Part shown: one piece after another, positions 1 to 13,400 of the stretch
How the letters are laid out: each line of letters starts with the position of its first letter
Position numbering within the stretch: the first letter of the stretch is position 1
Assembly: GCA_013398955.1 (NCBI GenBank)
Contig: VWPU01017867.1
Location: 26,933 to 90,932, forward strand
DNA length: 64,000 bases
DNA from: Callaeas wilsoni
Lineage: Eukaryota > Chordata > Aves > Passeriformes > Callaeidae
Direction of reading: 5' to 3'
Notes under the pieces: generated by a model
Seen by the model: the letters and a program-made list of their open reading frames with translations, nothing else
Databases searched by the model: none
What the model was told of the DNA's origin: nothing
Translations under genes and position numbers: made by a program

Positions 1-127
1 TAACCTCGAGCTGTGGTTTATTTACTTCCAGGAATTAAAAAATCCAGGCTCACAAAGGGATGTAGAAACTGCATTCACATCCAGGTGTTTAGCTCCCAAA
101 ATCAGTGAGTTTGCATGTTTAAATACT

Positions 128-312
128 TAGAATCATTGAATGGTCTGGGTTAGAGGGGAGCTTGAGGATCATCTCATTCCAGGGGCAGGGACAGCTTCCA
201 CCACCCCGGGCTGCTCCAAGCCCCATCCAACCTGGCCTTGGACACTCCCAGGGCTGGGACACCTCATTTTGAACTATTCTTAATGTATCCCAAGGGTCAG
301 GACAGGCAACAC
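128..312 (-). mobile_element. CR1 LINE fragment (3' end)
   Basis: Read on the minus strand this matches the 3' end of avian CR1. It has the block about a package being carried as 'accctgggag tgtccaaggc', then the 'atggggcttggagcagcc' motif, and a degenerate tail near 130-150 where CR1 copies carry their short 3' repeats. It is 5'-truncated, as most CR1 insertions are. The family call comes from recognition, not from alignment. Confidence 0.75.
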
Positions 313-3300
313 AAGGCCAAATATCCCATCAGGCCCAAGCTCCACCCAACCTGGCAAACTTACAGGATTTGCCTTGACTTTCCTAGTATTGACCGATCCC
401 TACCTAAAAAATGAGGAGCCAGGCCGAGCAGATGGAGAAAGGTATTCCCAAAGTTACCAGAGTTTGTAAGGCCCAAACCAAACTGTTCTGAGCAGTACTC
501 ATAGCTCAAAAAAAAGCCCATCTGGTGGCAGAGCTCCCCGGGGATTTAAAAATAGCAGTGCCTGGTCTGCAGACATGGCTCCTCGTGCATTCACATGCTG
601 ATTAACCATCTGATTTGTGCTGCATTTAACGCTGACAACTGCTTCGCAGAACCCCAGAGTGTGCATTAAGCTCTCATAAAAACACTTACGGCCATCACTG
701 TCCGTGGCACGCTGGATGTGCCAAGCAAAAAATTAACATAACTGGATTGTTATTGTCTCCAAGCAAAAGGTATTATTAGCACGACTGGAACACCTCCAGT
801 TCTCTCCCCAGTCCTGCCCAGTTCCCACTGCTAATAGGATCTCGCTCATTTTAGGCTCCAGGAGCAGGACATGCCACCATGACGGGCACATACACACCAG
901 GGTAAATGCTGAGGGGTGGCCGAGCCGCAGAAACCCCAAATATCAAATCCCCACCATCCCAGCAGGATTTGTTGGGAAGTCTTCATCATTCCTGGGCAGA
1001 TGGAACAGATTAAACGCAGTATTCAAGATTATCTCGATGAAGTTCTCCTCTTCAATACGCATTTTTGTGAAGCCTCAGAGCACTATTAGCAAGATTTAAT
1101 CAATTAATCAACATCCTTTATCACAGTGGATACCAGCGAGGATGTGCTGATGCATGAAGCACTCAGAAAGCTTTGCAGCTGAAGAATCAGCCTCTAAAAG
1201 CCTTTCCTCTTCAAAGACAGCGAGGTCAGAGCAGGGTTTATTGCAATCTTCCCCATAACAGAGGTCAAAAATTAATGCTGGGGGTAATTAACACCCTCGC
1301 TTGCCTTGCAGGCACAAGTGATTCGTTTGTTCTAAAGTCTGGGGCCACACCACGTCGCTCATGGCCTTCACTGCCTCCAACTGTCACAAACTGGCAGCAG
1401 ATGTTCCAGGCAGATGTATTAATGGGATAAACATTTGCAGAGGGAGCCTGACTAAGTTATGTGCAGGAATTCAGAGGGAGAGGATCAATGCCACTTCTAA
1501 CAAATAGCTTTTTTAATAGTATCGCTCTGCTTCCCTTTTTCTTCTTCTCTGCTGCCTGTCTCAGCATTTTTGGGTATAATTTGTGCTGGACAGTGAACTG
1601 TGCTGAAGCACGAGATGGGGAGTTTTTATTACCTGGCACAGCAACACCACGAGCAAGGCATCACTGTCTCAAAACGCAGACAGAAAATGATATCAGTGAT
1701 CTCTCCACCAATATCCTGCCTTGGTTTAAAGCTCTTCACAGCCTTCAAAGAGGGTCCTTGATTTTCTTCATTAACAGCCTCTAAATTTCTTTGGTTTTTT
1801 ACCCCCTTGCTTTTTGCTTTCCCCCCTGAGAGGATGAGAAATTTTGTCCTGTCACAGGGTCCTCTTCCTTACTTTGTCATGATCCGGAGGTGAACAAGTC
1901 ATGGCATCAGATGTTCCAAACTCTTTAGGCAAAATATTAATTAATATTTCATTGCTCCTGAAAGTCAGCTAAAATATCAGTAAGGATATTTGTGGTTACC
2001 TCAAAAGAATTCCAGGAGCATTTTGAAGGTGTTAGTCTTGGATATCTTGGGCTCTCTGATTTTTCCCTGATTAATCCCCCAGTAGAAAATCAGATGTCAA
2101 TCATCAGACAACAGAGTTGGCAGCTCCCTGCTCATGCAGTTACAACACACTGGGAGGGCAGCAAAACATGTTCAATAAAATATAATTCAGACATGAGCAT
2201 AAATACAATTCAAAAGGCAAAATTCTCCACTCTCGCTGGTATTATAAAGAGCCAAACTGTAGAACTGTGTTTCAATTATCCCTCAGAGCCAATGAGATGG
2301 GAAGTAAATGGGGCTTTATCTGAGCAGTGCAGAGCAACAGCATCATCCATCCCAAATTACTGCTGCAAAAACGGGCCAGGCACTGAATGGTCACAGCCTG
2401 AAGCAGGAGCTTGGCAGGGGAGGAAACCTGGATTTGGGGAAAGAGCAAGCAGAGGAATTCCTGGCCATTCCTCTGTCTCTGCTGCATTTGTCCAGGATGG
2501 TTTGGATCTCACTCTCTCAGGAGGAGCTGGGCTGAGGTGAGGCACACAGGTGAGATGCTCTGGCTTATCCAGGATAAAAGGGTCAATGGGACATCAGCAG
2601 GATGTTCATTTTAGGGACCACAGATCACAAGATACGTGCTTAATCAGCTACTCCTGAATAGAATTTCAAGCCTAGAAATTGTTTATATTATTAAGAAGTC
2701 TGGTAATAATTTTTTTTTCCACCTGTGGTTAGTGCCAGTGACTAACCCTTAGCAGCCTGTTGAAAAAAAAAAGAACCCAAAAACTTCCTTAAAATAGCCA
2801 GAAGTTTTCCCCTCTTCCACCACTTCAATTCCATTACTCAGGTTTGTTTTCCCTTTTATTTTGTTGTTTCTCCAGGCTGCAAGTTAAAGCACTCACAGAA
2901 TTTCAATCAGAATCCAGAATTCAGTTCACAAGGCAGCAGGGGCTTCCAGCTAAAGGTGTGCACACGCTGGAACAGATGAGTTTGCTGATCAGGGGCTGGC
3001 ACAAAGCTGCCACTGGGCAAAGGTTCCCACCTTCAGAGACCCTCAAAAGTGAAACCCCATCCTACAGAAATGGGTGGAATTTTGCCATGGACTTCTGAGA
3101 AGTCACATTCTTTGTCCATGGCACTCCGGTGCTTAATCATGGGCCCTCTTCTCCTCCAATCCATTAGCTCTCTACAGCCTTTTTATTTAATACAGCAAAT
3201 GCAGCCACATATTTATGATGATTTTGCAGTGGTAACTGCATGGACTGCTCCTCTGGGACTATGGAGGAGTCTGCCAAAACATCATTATTGTTAATTAATT

Positions 3301-5724
3301 AGGTCTATTCCGAGCCAACTGCTGCTCCCACTGAAATCGATTGCATACATTTCAATACATCCAGGTTCATTAGAATTTGGCCCTTTTTTTTCCTGCTAAG
3401 CTCTGTATTTCTTTTGTTTCCTTAAGCAAGGTTGCTTTTCCAGCAATTCCTGATTTATTGTAGCAAATTTCATGAGATCCCCTCAGTCTGAGGCTCAGCC
3501 CAGTAAGAACCAGGTTTGTATGTCACAAAACATGAAATATTTTTCATATGAATATGAAATATGAAATCCAAAGGGGTTTCACAATGCACCAGCCAGAAAA
3601 GAGCTTTTTTCACTCATTTTGAACTTGAGACATGCAGACGTTAAGGAGTGGGACATGTCACACACTCAGGCACTCAGTAAAAGAATTAATAATAAAGAAA
3701 AAAGAATCCTTTCGTGATTTGCACAGATTTGCAGGTGTGAATAGCAATGTTTGGCTCCTTGGAGGTCTCTGAGCTGTGATGACTTGTTTGGTGAAATGCC
3801 CTCAGTGTCACCATGTCAGGGTTTTATTTAAGACCTGTGAATTCCACCCTGTGCCTCGTTTGCAGGCACTCAGAGCCTTCGCAGCCTCCAAACTCTGCCA
3901 GCACTTCCTCACACCTACTGGAACAGTACAAACAGAAAGAGAATGAGAAAACTGTGGATTTGTTTATCCTAACCCCCAGTTTAGGATACAGTTTTTAAGA
4001 GGATCCTAGGAAATGTGTTTCTGGGCTGGTTTCTGGCATGAAGTGGAACCTGGGCAGGCCACGAACAAGCTCTCACAGCTCTTGATGGAAAATCAGGGTG
4101 TTTTCTTTCAAAACCAAGAATTTGAACCCTTTATATTCAAAGCAGGAGATCTGAGGATATCAATAAATGCAAAGGATGTTGATACAAAAAGTTACTTCAC
4201 GATGATGGAAGAAATGGGCTGTGGTTCAGGGTACTGACACTGATTTATTCTTTCTCTCATTTAATTGACATGTGTATAATTACCCTAATTGCCCTTGGAG
4301 GCAGAGGAGAGATTTCTCACTGTCAGGGCTGAACAGATCAGCTCAATCATTGTCACTTGGAATTGCTCTGTTCATATAAAGATGTGAACATTTTCCATTA
4401 ATGCCAAGCCAAGTTAGGACCAGGAGTAGGTCAGGTAGTCTCTGGTCCCCTTACAAGATTCTGTTACCCTCTAGTGACTGAAATCTTTGAGATGCTGTAA
4501 AATGTCTTTATTGTAGACATAAAACCTTGTTCTTCATATTAAGAGGTCCCTGCTACAAAAAATCTGCTGCACAGACGCAGGGAAATTTGTACACCCATTA
4601 AAGGAATACCAGAACTCTTCCATCATATGTAAATAAATTGGTTGTCAGGTCCCCTGTATTCATAATTCCCAAGGGATTCAAGAGTCTTATTGCTCAAATT
4701 ACCTGGAAATGAACAGGGAAATCTATCCCAGGAAAAAACATTCTGCCTAGGGAGATGGACATGTTGGTTTTACTTGTTCTTGGTGTGTTTCTCTCAGTCC
4801 TCTGCTGACAAAACACAGATAAATCCTTCAATCTCCATGTTCTTCCTTTGTCCAGCTGCATTATATGGAAAAGGCTACGCTCTTGGAGCCCTGGGTGAGC
4901 TGCTTGTGGGTCTGTGCAGCTCCCTCAGCTCTTCTCAAAGCTCTTCTCTTACTCACATTGTCATCACTTGGATCTGCCTGAGCCATGTCGGGTTCCAGAA
5001 AACCAACAAGGAAAGTCTGACTACAAAAGAATGAAACTTTGCTCCATCAGAAAAAGAAGCATGAAGTTGTTAAAAAAAAAAAGCCCCAGAAAACTACAGA
5101 TCACAGAAATAGAAACAGTGAAGTTTGCCCATGGTCTCTTGGCTCCAGCGAGTGCCCCAGGATGCCAAAGACTTGTCATCAGAGCCACCAATGGAACATG
5201 GGAAGAGCACGCTGCTCCCCTGCTCCTGCTGCTGCCCAGGCTCCTGCTGTTTGTGTCACTAACTCCTCCTGGGAATTTCTATGGATCAGAAGTGCCTTTG
5301 TGCTGCTGACACGGGGTTCGTGGAAGTAAAATAAAATATCTGCTGGTGACATAAAGAGTAGATTTTCTCTCCATGAGAAATTACATGTCAGAGTGTTCTC
5401 TTTAAATCGCAGCTGAACATAATTAAAAACTTCAAAACAAGATTAGTAAATATTTTCAGCTCTCTCTCGTTCATGGAATTACAGGACCCAATGCCTGAAA
5501 CTGCTGGGACAACTGCTAGAGAGTTTATTTTCCTTGTTCCCTTCATGCTTTGCTTTTCGTGAGAATGTTTGCACAACCTCTGGCTGAAGTGGACTTTGAC
5601 ACCAAAGTTTATTTTTTCAGTTTCATCACTGATGCCTTGATTTAGTTCTTATTCTACAACAGCATCGTTATCCCAGCTCCACTGCAGTCAATGAATTTCC
5701 ATCAATGCAGCAGACCTGGGAGCA
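313..5724. other. Intergenic DNA, no gene recognised
   Basis: I see no exon with a recognisable protein family and no RNA gene here. Open frames are short, reach 182 codons at most (1992-2540), and show no known domain. The stretch is AT-rich, with ordinary poly-A and poly-T runs. It lies more than 20 kb upstream of ADRA1A, so distal regulatory elements could be present, but the sequence alone does not show them. Confidence 0.6.
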
Positions 5725-5975
5725 GGGCTGGGTTTGAAGGACCTCATGGAGCAGATACTGAAGTCAAAGGGAAAAGATTTAAACTTGGCCTTGTTTCAGG
5801 TCAGACTCCAAAAAACCAAATTAGGCCTCCCTATAAGGGGCTCGATGTGGCCAGAGAAGGAACTCACGTCAAAGAGAGAAGATTTTAACTTGGGCTTGTT
5901 TCAGGTCAGACTCAAAAAGCCCCAAATTAGGCCTCTCTAGAGGGGGTTGGAGGTGGGTTGGAGGCCAGAGGAGGA
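5725..5975. repeat. Two-copy tandem duplication, about 105-bp unit
   Basis: A block beginning 'gtcaaagggaaaaga' at 5763 recurs, diverged, at 5868. Both copies contain 'ttgtttcaggtcagactc' followed by 'aattaggcctc'. The copies differ at many sites, so the duplication is not recent. The short open frames across it are a by-product of the repeat. Confidence 0.75.
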
Positions 5976-6530
5976 ACACGCTGCAGTCTAAGAGCAAAAT
6001 GGGAAACAGGATCAGAATGGGTGAGTGACCTTTGTTTGGTGGACTAGGGGGAAAAAGGAATTGTCTCATTTTTCTCCCTGTTTGAACATATTCAATCTCT
6101 CCCCGCAGCTCTTCCATGTTTTCTATTAAAATCTTTAAGACACCAGGCAATGAAGAGGGACTGGTTCTTACACTGGCAGCATTAAAGAATCATAAAGTGC
6201 ATTTATGTTTACTTAAACCTCTTCCCATTAAAAGGACATCAGTGTGCCATAAATATCTGCTGAAGAGCTCTTTCTTTGCGCTCTCAGGTGAGGTCCAGCC
6301 TGTCCTTTCATCTCTCCCAAGCCCCACAGCAGAGCCTCGAGCCACTTCATTCAGGGCTCCTCTACTCAGGCATTTGAGGGAAACGCAGTGAGAGGGACTT
6401 TGAGAGCCCTTCACCACCCAGACACATCAATGGGTTGTGCTGTGGAGGAGATTTTGAAGTAGGAGATACAAAAATAGCTCCTATGATTGCCTTTTGTGAT
6501 GCCTTAAAGTTACTTTGCCGTAAGCACATC

Positions 6531-6535
6531 CCTCC
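6531..6535. repeat. Target-site duplication, left copy (CCTCC)
   Basis: CCTCC directly precedes TGTGATGG at the left edge of the LTR. The same five bases follow the right edge at 8232-8236. Five-base duplications are typical of ERVL-class insertions. Confidence 0.65.
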
Positions 6536-8231
6536 TGTGATGGTTCCATACAGGCTGACTTTTGGTGAGGAGGAAAAAAGGGCAGCCACGGAAGTGATTC
6601 TCTGTGAGGAGCTCCTGGAAACTTCCTCCATGCCGGGAGTCGCTGGCTGGCTCTGAGAATAGACATTCTACTAAACCAATTGGACAACTGATAACGCCTC
6701 CATCATAACATATTTAAGGAAGGGGAAAAGCTCTCTCTTCTAAGGAAGGGAAGCTCTCTCTCTTCCTGCCCCTCTCAGGGGGTGAGGTAACGGCCAGCCC
6801 CACCAGGCCTCGTCCCAGCCGCGCCCTTCCCGAGATCCTGCTGCCAGGGCCTGGGGAGCCGAGATCCTGCTGCCGAGGGCTGGGGAGCCGAGATCCTGCC
6901 GCCGGGGCCTGGGGAGCCGAGATCCTGCCGCCGGGGCCTGGGGAGCCATCCTGGCACCGGGAGCAGCTTCATGGTCAAAGCCGGGAGCAGCCCCACGGCC
7001 CGTTCCGGGAGCGGCCGGGGCCAGAGAAGCCACGCGACCGCCACCATCTCAACACGATGGACTTTGCCTGCCCGGCCACTTCTAACCTGCCACACCGCAG
7101 GCAGAGGGACAAAAAGAGGCAGCAGCAACCAAACTTCTCCTTTCCGGCGCCTCGCATGAAGAGAGGCACCAAATGGAGCCAAGGCTGGCGAAGACCACAT
7201 GACCAGCAGTGAACGGCACAGCGTACAACTGTTCAATGCTGTTTTAATGTTACAGAACTCTACAAAACTTTCCAATTGATAAAACTTCAGAACAAATAAA
7301 CCTACGAACACCAATTCTCTCCCGAGTCAGAGAAAGGAAAATGTGAAAGCACGTGAAGAGAACAACATGGTAACACCGAGGTCAGTACAGAGGGAGAAGG
7401 AGGAGGTGCTCCAAGCCTCAGAGCTGAGATTCTTCTATAAGCCGTGGTGAGGACTATTGATACAACAAACTATTTTCCCTATAATTCATGATGTGCATGG
7501 GGGGATGCAGAATTCACCCGCAGCCAGTGAGAAGAATGGTTCTCACGCTGGAGCGTGTAAATGCTGAGAAGCTGTGATCTGGTGAAAGGCTTGGACACAG
7601 AGAGAACCCTTGCCTGCAGAGAAAGAAGAAGTAGACTTTTGCTTTTATATTAAGACAGCGCATCCTTGAAAGACTGCACCCCATGAACTGGGGAAAAAAA
7701 GCAGTTATGGAAAGACTGCTTTATTTGTGGGAGGGGCTCACATTGCAGCAGGTTTTCAGGCAGGATTGCTCTTGTGAGATTTTGAACCATGCTGGAAAAA
7801 GTTCACAAAGAACTGTCCCTGTGGGAAGGACCCCATGGCATAACAAAAGAGAGTCCTCCCTCTAAATGAACTGAAAGGAAATTTAGTTTTTTAAAGGTGA
7901 CAAACTGTCCAAAACAACCCCCATGTTTTGTCTCCCTGCACTGTCAATGGGAAAAAAGGTCGGAAGGGTGGTGGTGGGGAGGAAGGTGTTCTAAAGGTTT
8001 ATATTCGTTCTCGTTACCCTCGTTTAATTCTGTTAATAAATTTTTCTTTATACTTTCCTAAAGCCTTGAGCCTGTTTTGCCCCTTAAGGTGTTTTCTCCT
8101 AATCCTTATCTCACCCCGTTAAGTTTTTTTAAATTGTTCTTTCCCCTCCTCTGCTCAACTGTAACAGAGGAAAATGAATAAATGATTTTTGGTGAGTGCA
8201 CTGGCCTTTGGCCAGCGTCCAACCCACGACA
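6536..8231 (-). mobile_element. Solo LTR of an ERVL-type endogenous retrovirus
   Basis: This 1,696-bp element runs from TGTGATGG to CACGACA on the plus strand. Read on the minus strand it begins TGTCGTGGGTTGG and ends CCATCACA, so it has the TG...CA ends of an LTR, and it sits between CCTCC target-site duplications. The minus-strand start, with 'aggccagtgcactcacc' next to it, resembles the long LTRs of passerine ERVL elements as I remember them. There are no gag or pol reading frames, so this is the single LTR left after recombination between two LTRs. It contains a GC-rich tandem repeat at 6832-6947. Several short open frames cross it; I regard these as chance. The exact subfamily cannot be named without a repeat library. 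Confidence 0.75.
6832..6947. repeat. 29-bp tandem repeat, four units, inside the LTR
   Basis: Four consecutive 29-bp units start at 6832, 6861, 6890 and 6919. Each begins 'gagatcctg' and ends 'ggggagcc', with a few substitutions between units. The array is GC-rich, unlike the flanking DNA, and is internal to the LTR. Confidence 0.9.
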
Positions 8232-8236
8232 CCTCC
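8232..8236. repeat. Target-site duplication, right copy (CCTCC)
   Basis: CCTCC directly follows the CACGACA right end of the LTR and matches the left copy at 6531-6535. Confidence 0.65.
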
Positions 8237-9324
8237 TTAAACACTATTGGAAAGGATTACTGCCTGCTCTCCCTTCCTCAAAAGTTTGCATTTTTTTTGC
8301 AGGGAATTGCTTCCATTTTTTTCTCTTTGCAACTCAAAGGATTCGCCCACATTGTCCAATTTAAGTCTGCAGATAAATAACTCCATTTTCAACTTCAATC
8401 TTCCTCCAATTAAGCCATGACTCTTCAATGATGCTAGAAGTTTTTTAACCTCATACCAAAGTGCAGAGGTAAAACTGAGACAACAAACTAGTTTTGAATC
8501 CTTTAATGGATTTTTTCAGATTCATGTCATTGACAATTTGTTCTAAATAACAAGAAAAATCTCCCTGCCAATTTTCTGTATAAGGCACTGGATTTTCCAG
8601 ACACTCCAGTTCCCAAAGATCAACAGGAATAAACTGCAAATTAATTGGTTCTATTGCTGTTCTCAAAATGGACTTCCTCCATCTCTCTGGGGTAGGAGAA
8701 GCTCTAGGATGCCTCCAAGAAGATAATTAAAGCATCCTCATGTGTTTACATTCAGACTTGCCAAATACTTCATAGAAAGGGAGAAACATTGCACCAGGCC
8801 TGGGAGGGATGGAAAAGTTAAATCACAAATCCTTAAGGAGCTATACAGAGATACAGATGGAAGTGACTTAGTTAAATCAGTGTTTTTCCTCACTTTTACA
8901 AATATTATGAACAAAATGTAGAAAAAAGAGGGTTCAGCTCCTCCTATTGCAAAGCATCCAGAAACTGGGATGAGAATAATACAAAAGAATGATAATAATA
9001 TAACAATAAAAAAAAGATAGTGGGAATCTGCATTAACATCTGGCTTCTCCTTGTCTATTTTAGGTTTCAATCTTGCCAGAACAAGGAGCTCTTATCACAT
9101 ATTGGTAAAATATCTAATGCAGAGGCAGTCCATCTCAAATAATGGCAAATTCTGAATTTCTGGCTGCCTGCAGAGTCACTCTGGGCTTCGCCTCTGCAGG
9201 ACACTCAGAGCCAGGGGGAACCCTGCTTATTTCAGAGCTCTGTGCTTGTGGGACCCCTTTGAAAAGCACAGAATGAGGAGCTGAGCTTTGGAGAAGGCTT
9301 TGAGTATTTGTCACCCAAAGGCAG
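8237..9324. other. Intergenic DNA, nothing recognised
   Basis: AT-rich sequence between the solo LTR and the 26-bp minisatellite. The longest open frame is 110 codons on the minus strand (8738-9070). It is hydrophobic and AT-driven, with no domain I can name. Confidence 0.55.
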
Positions 9325-9748
9325 CTTATCTGAATGTAAAGAGAACACAGACTTCTCTGAATGCAAAGAGAACACACTTATCTGAATGTAAAGAGAACAC
9401 AGACTTCTCTGAATGCAAAGAGAACACACTTATCTGAATGTAAAGAGAACACAGACTTCTCTGAATGCAAAGAGAACACACTTATCTGAATGTAAAGAGA
9501 ACACAGACTTCTCTGAATGCAAAGAGAACACACTTATCTGAATGTAAAGAGAACACAGACTTCTCTGAATGCAAAGAGAACACACTTATCTGAATGTAAA
9601 GAGAACACACACTTCTCTGAATGCAAAGAGAAAAAAAACTTATCTGAATGCAAAGAGAACACACACTTCTCTGAATGCAAAGAGAACACACACATCTGAA
9701 TGTAAAGAGAACACACACTTCTCTGAATGTAAAGAGAACACACACACT
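9325..9748. repeat. 26-bp minisatellite with 52-bp higher-order period
   Basis: About 16 tandem copies of a 26-bp monomer built on 'tctgaatgyaaagagaacac'. Two monomer types alternate. One reads 'cttatctgaatgtaaag', the other 'cttctctgaatgcaaag', so the array repeats most exactly every 52 bp. The left part is almost perfectly homogeneous. The right part (from about 9600) is more varied and has one unit with an A-run. Stops are rare in the motif, so several frames on both strands stay open across it. This reflects repetition, not a gene. Confidence 0.95.
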
Positions 9749-10334
9749 GCGATCAGGGACAGCCTGGGTACAACACATCCCATCTGTGTCCTTCTCCAAC
9801 GGCAGCAGATGTCCTTTGCCTCCGAAGAAAACCCCTTTTTTGGTGCAGGGCTCTGGGGGTGACAGCGTTTGTCCTGTGGCAGCTCAGGGGACGCGAATCA
9901 TTTGGGCTCTGCTGGTTTATCAGGCCCCAGCCCCTGCAGGTCCAGCACAGGCCGCTGTCCCCAGCGTGCTGGGGGCTGATCAGCACCCAGGGACACGGGA
10001 CAGCTGTGGCCAGTCGGTGCTTGGAAGCCTCTGCTGGTCCCACAGGAGCCCTGGTGAAAGCCCTTCCTATAAATAATGGGCAAGCATTGCTCACCTCATT
10101 GTTGTCAGCAGTGAAAGGAATCAACGGCTCCATCTGGGCTCTGGCATCTTCTCAGAGAACCAGGAGAGGGTCCCAGAGGACCCTGAGGGACAGCACGCTG
10201 TGGAAATTAGAATGTGGCACTGGGGATGAGGTTCCTGCTGAGGTTTCCTTCCTGCTTTGCTGGATCAGGGCTGGGGCTGTACCCAGGTTTCTCCGTCTTC
10301 AGAAAAAAACCTGTTCCACCGCCCAAGCATCCAG

Positions 10335-10495
10335 GGGGAACTACTGGAACAGGCTGTGGCTGCCCCTGGATCCCTGGAAGTGTGCAAGGCCAGGTTGGAC
10401 GGGGCTTGGAGCAGCCTGGGACAGTGGAAGGTCTGCCATGGCAGGGGATGGGCTTTAAGATCCCTTCTCACCCCAACCATTCTGGGATTCCCTGG
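10335..10495 (+). mobile_element. CR1 LINE fragment (3' end)
   Basis: Contains the standard CR1 3' block 'gctgtggctgcccctggatc', then 'aaggccaggttggacggg', 'gccatggcaggggatggg', and a decayed tail ending 'accattctgggattccc'. It is 5'-truncated and on the plus strand. Confidence 0.85.
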
Positions 10496-13400
10496 TTTCT
10501 GTTATTAAAGGCTGATAATCCCTTCTGATTCTGGCAGCTTCACAAACATCTGGCATCAGGCAGTGTTTCCCAGTCTATAGCAAGTCAATACTGATGGATT
10601 ACGAGGTTGTAAGAGGATTTCATTGCAGGATCAAGGCATCCATAGTTCTAAATAAGATTAAAATGCCATGTTTAGATCAATCTTTTCCAACAAAAGAAAT
10701 CAAAGAGTTGTTTTAATTTACATTATGTATAACGGATTTGCCTATGGCTTGAATTATTAATAAAAGAAGAGGGTTTTTTACACTTACAGTTGAAAATAAC
10801 CACTAAAACAGAATGAGTTATAGTTGCCTCACTGTTATGCTTTAACCTCGAAGGACAAGTTTGCACATACACACCAAGGGGGAACAATTATTCAACTGCC
10901 ATCATCAGGACTAACAATTAACCAAAAGTTCATCTGTGTGCAAGCAGCAAATAAACGAAAGAGAATAGAATTGAAGAATTTTTTTAAAAGGTCAATTCCT
11001 CGTCTAAAGACTTCTTTTATCTGGGGTGGACACTACCAGTGTGACATCATTACCCAGGCTTTGTCCTGTGCCACAAACGTGGCAAATGTGATCTTGAGCA
11101 GAGGGTTGCATTACGAACCACCAGTGGTCCCTTCCAGCCTCCTCCGTTCAGGGACAAGCTCGGGAAAACACGGAAATACCTGCCAGTTGTGTCTTCAGCT
11201 GGAATGCGGCTTCAGGAATTGCATCTTCTGCTGCCTCCAAGAATACTGAGGTCTGGCAGGCATGGAAAAACCTCACCGGCTGTTTCCTACAGCACCTCTG
11301 GTTTTCCTGCTAAGGAATCACAATTCAGTTGAATGTCAGTCGTTGACGAGTTCTAAACTCTTTTATCTGATGCTTTAGGCGAGACCATGACACCCAAGTA
11401 ATTAGCTGAAAGAAAAGGAGGCCAACAAACCTCCTGAAGAGCCCGCAAAGCAGCTCCACGGAGTTAGCAAAACACAGCCAGACCCAGCTTTCTTTTCCAA
11501 TCATCCCGGTGTTACTGGAAGCTCTTTGCTGGCACAGTAAACAGGGAGAGCGGGGCTTTTTCTGCCTCAGATAATGGATACAAATTCAAAAAATCATTTC
11601 ACGCTGGATGAACAGCCAGCTTGTTTGTGACCGGGCTATCATCAAGGCATTGTAAGCTGGGAGCTGAAATGGGGAGAGGAACAAATGAAAGTCTGGGCAG
11701 CTTCTGCTCCTGCAGTTGTTGCTGCTTCCACATCTTCTGCAGGGATTTGGGAGCCCCCTGGGCAGGTTGCTGTTGCAGGGGCCAATAAATATTTACCTCA
11801 ATAAAGGGCAGAGTTAATGCTCTGTGTTTCAGGTTGCATTCTGACAGGTTTAACCTTTCCGGGGTGTAATTCTGCCAGCACAGCTCTCCATCCACCTGTC
11901 TTGAAAACCCAGCGAGAGTAATTTTGCTAAGAGGGGGATTCAAAAATACCCTGCCCCTAGGCACAGCCATTCTGCAGACACAATTCTAATTAAAGCTCAC
12001 CTCACAGTGGAATTCAATAGGAAATTCTGGCTCGTGCATCCCTTGACCTCTTCCTTTACAACAAAGTTTTATCCACAGGTAGGAGAATTAGACACCCAAA
12101 TCCTGCTTAACAAGAAACTCTGAGTCAGCTGTTGGCTTCTTATTGCTGCCCAGGGGGACACATAAATCAGCATTAAACCTTGTGGTTTTGAAACCATCTG
12201 GCCTTAGCACTGCTGCTCTTCCTCTTTCATTTTCTCTGAATGACCGCGGCTGCAGCTCTGCATCATTAGCTTAAAAATGGGTGTTGTTTTGGAGAAACAC
12301 AACCAAACCCACTGTGCCATTAGCGGGACTGTCCTCCAAATAGTTCCTTGCTGGAACAGATTAAAGAACTTCATAAGAAAAGGTTAAACCAGCCCCTGAC
12401 AGACTTTATCAGGGCCAGAATGGATCACTTGCCATAGATAGAATTTTTTCCCTGGTTATAACACAAAACCCCCGTCTTCCTTTGTCATGTCTGATCACCA
12501 CTGCTGCCTCATCACTAAATATCAGCTCTGATCATCGCCGCTGCCTCCCTGCTCAGTAAAGCGCTGCCTTCTGCCTTTTTGTTGAATCCTGAAAGAGTAT
12601 TTTTTTCTTTCTACAGAAAGTTACTTGAGCAGTGCTCCCCTCCTCTGCAGCTGACTCATCTGCAAGTGGCATTTATTGGGAATATCAGCTCTCTCCCCAT
12701 GTGACGGGGAATTTTCTAGTAAAAACAAGGAGAAAGCTGACAGCCGTATCAGAGCAGATTTTGTGGTGGACAGGTTGTTTGCTATTCAAAACCGTCTCAG
12801 TTTTTTGAGGCAGAGAGAGAATTCCAATTACTACAAGAACACAGCAGAAAATCTGCAGCCTCTTAGCAAACCCAGTAAGATTTACAGGTGCTACTCAGAA
12901 TGCTTGAATTAAATAGAATTTTTTTAGCCCTGAGATTTTCTTTTATCTAACTGTACAATATGTAAAGTGGGCCAGGAGTGTCTAAGAGTGTGTCTGGCAT
13001 TTAATGCACAATTTTCCACTTTGTCCATCGGGTTACTGCTCCTCATTTCATTTCCTTTTTTTACATTATGGGGGTTTAGTATTCATGATGATGATAAAAT
13101 ATCTAATCCAAGGCACTGCCAAGGGAAATTTTAATCAAAGGCCTTTCACAGCTGAAAGGCTGGCTTGGTTAAGTGATCAATATCTACTGATGGAAAGAGT
13201 TTGGAAGAAAAATAGTTCTCTTTGCTTACAGAAAGGAAGTTGCTGTTAGGAATTATTAGAGACTTCAGCCAGTTTTAAGGGGGATCTCACCTTAAATAGG
13301 TTGGCTGAAATCATCATGCAGCCATTTTAGGAGTTGAGCTGTGCTGTTAATTCAAACCTGAATGTGAACAGTTTGTAGATACCTGACAGCTCGGGAAAGA

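Noticed and set aside
6740..7314. 97- and 179-codon minus-strand frames
   Set aside because: They lie inside the solo LTR and its 29-bp repeat. LTRs of this type are non-coding.
9325..9748. CRISPR-like array (short repeats at regular spacing)
   Set aside because: The repeats are contiguous with no unique spacers, in a vertebrate genome. It is a minisatellite.
9482..9862. Open frames across the 26-bp minisatellite on both strands
   Set aside because: The repeat unit lacks stops in several frames at once, and 26 is not a multiple of three, so no repeated peptide is maintained.
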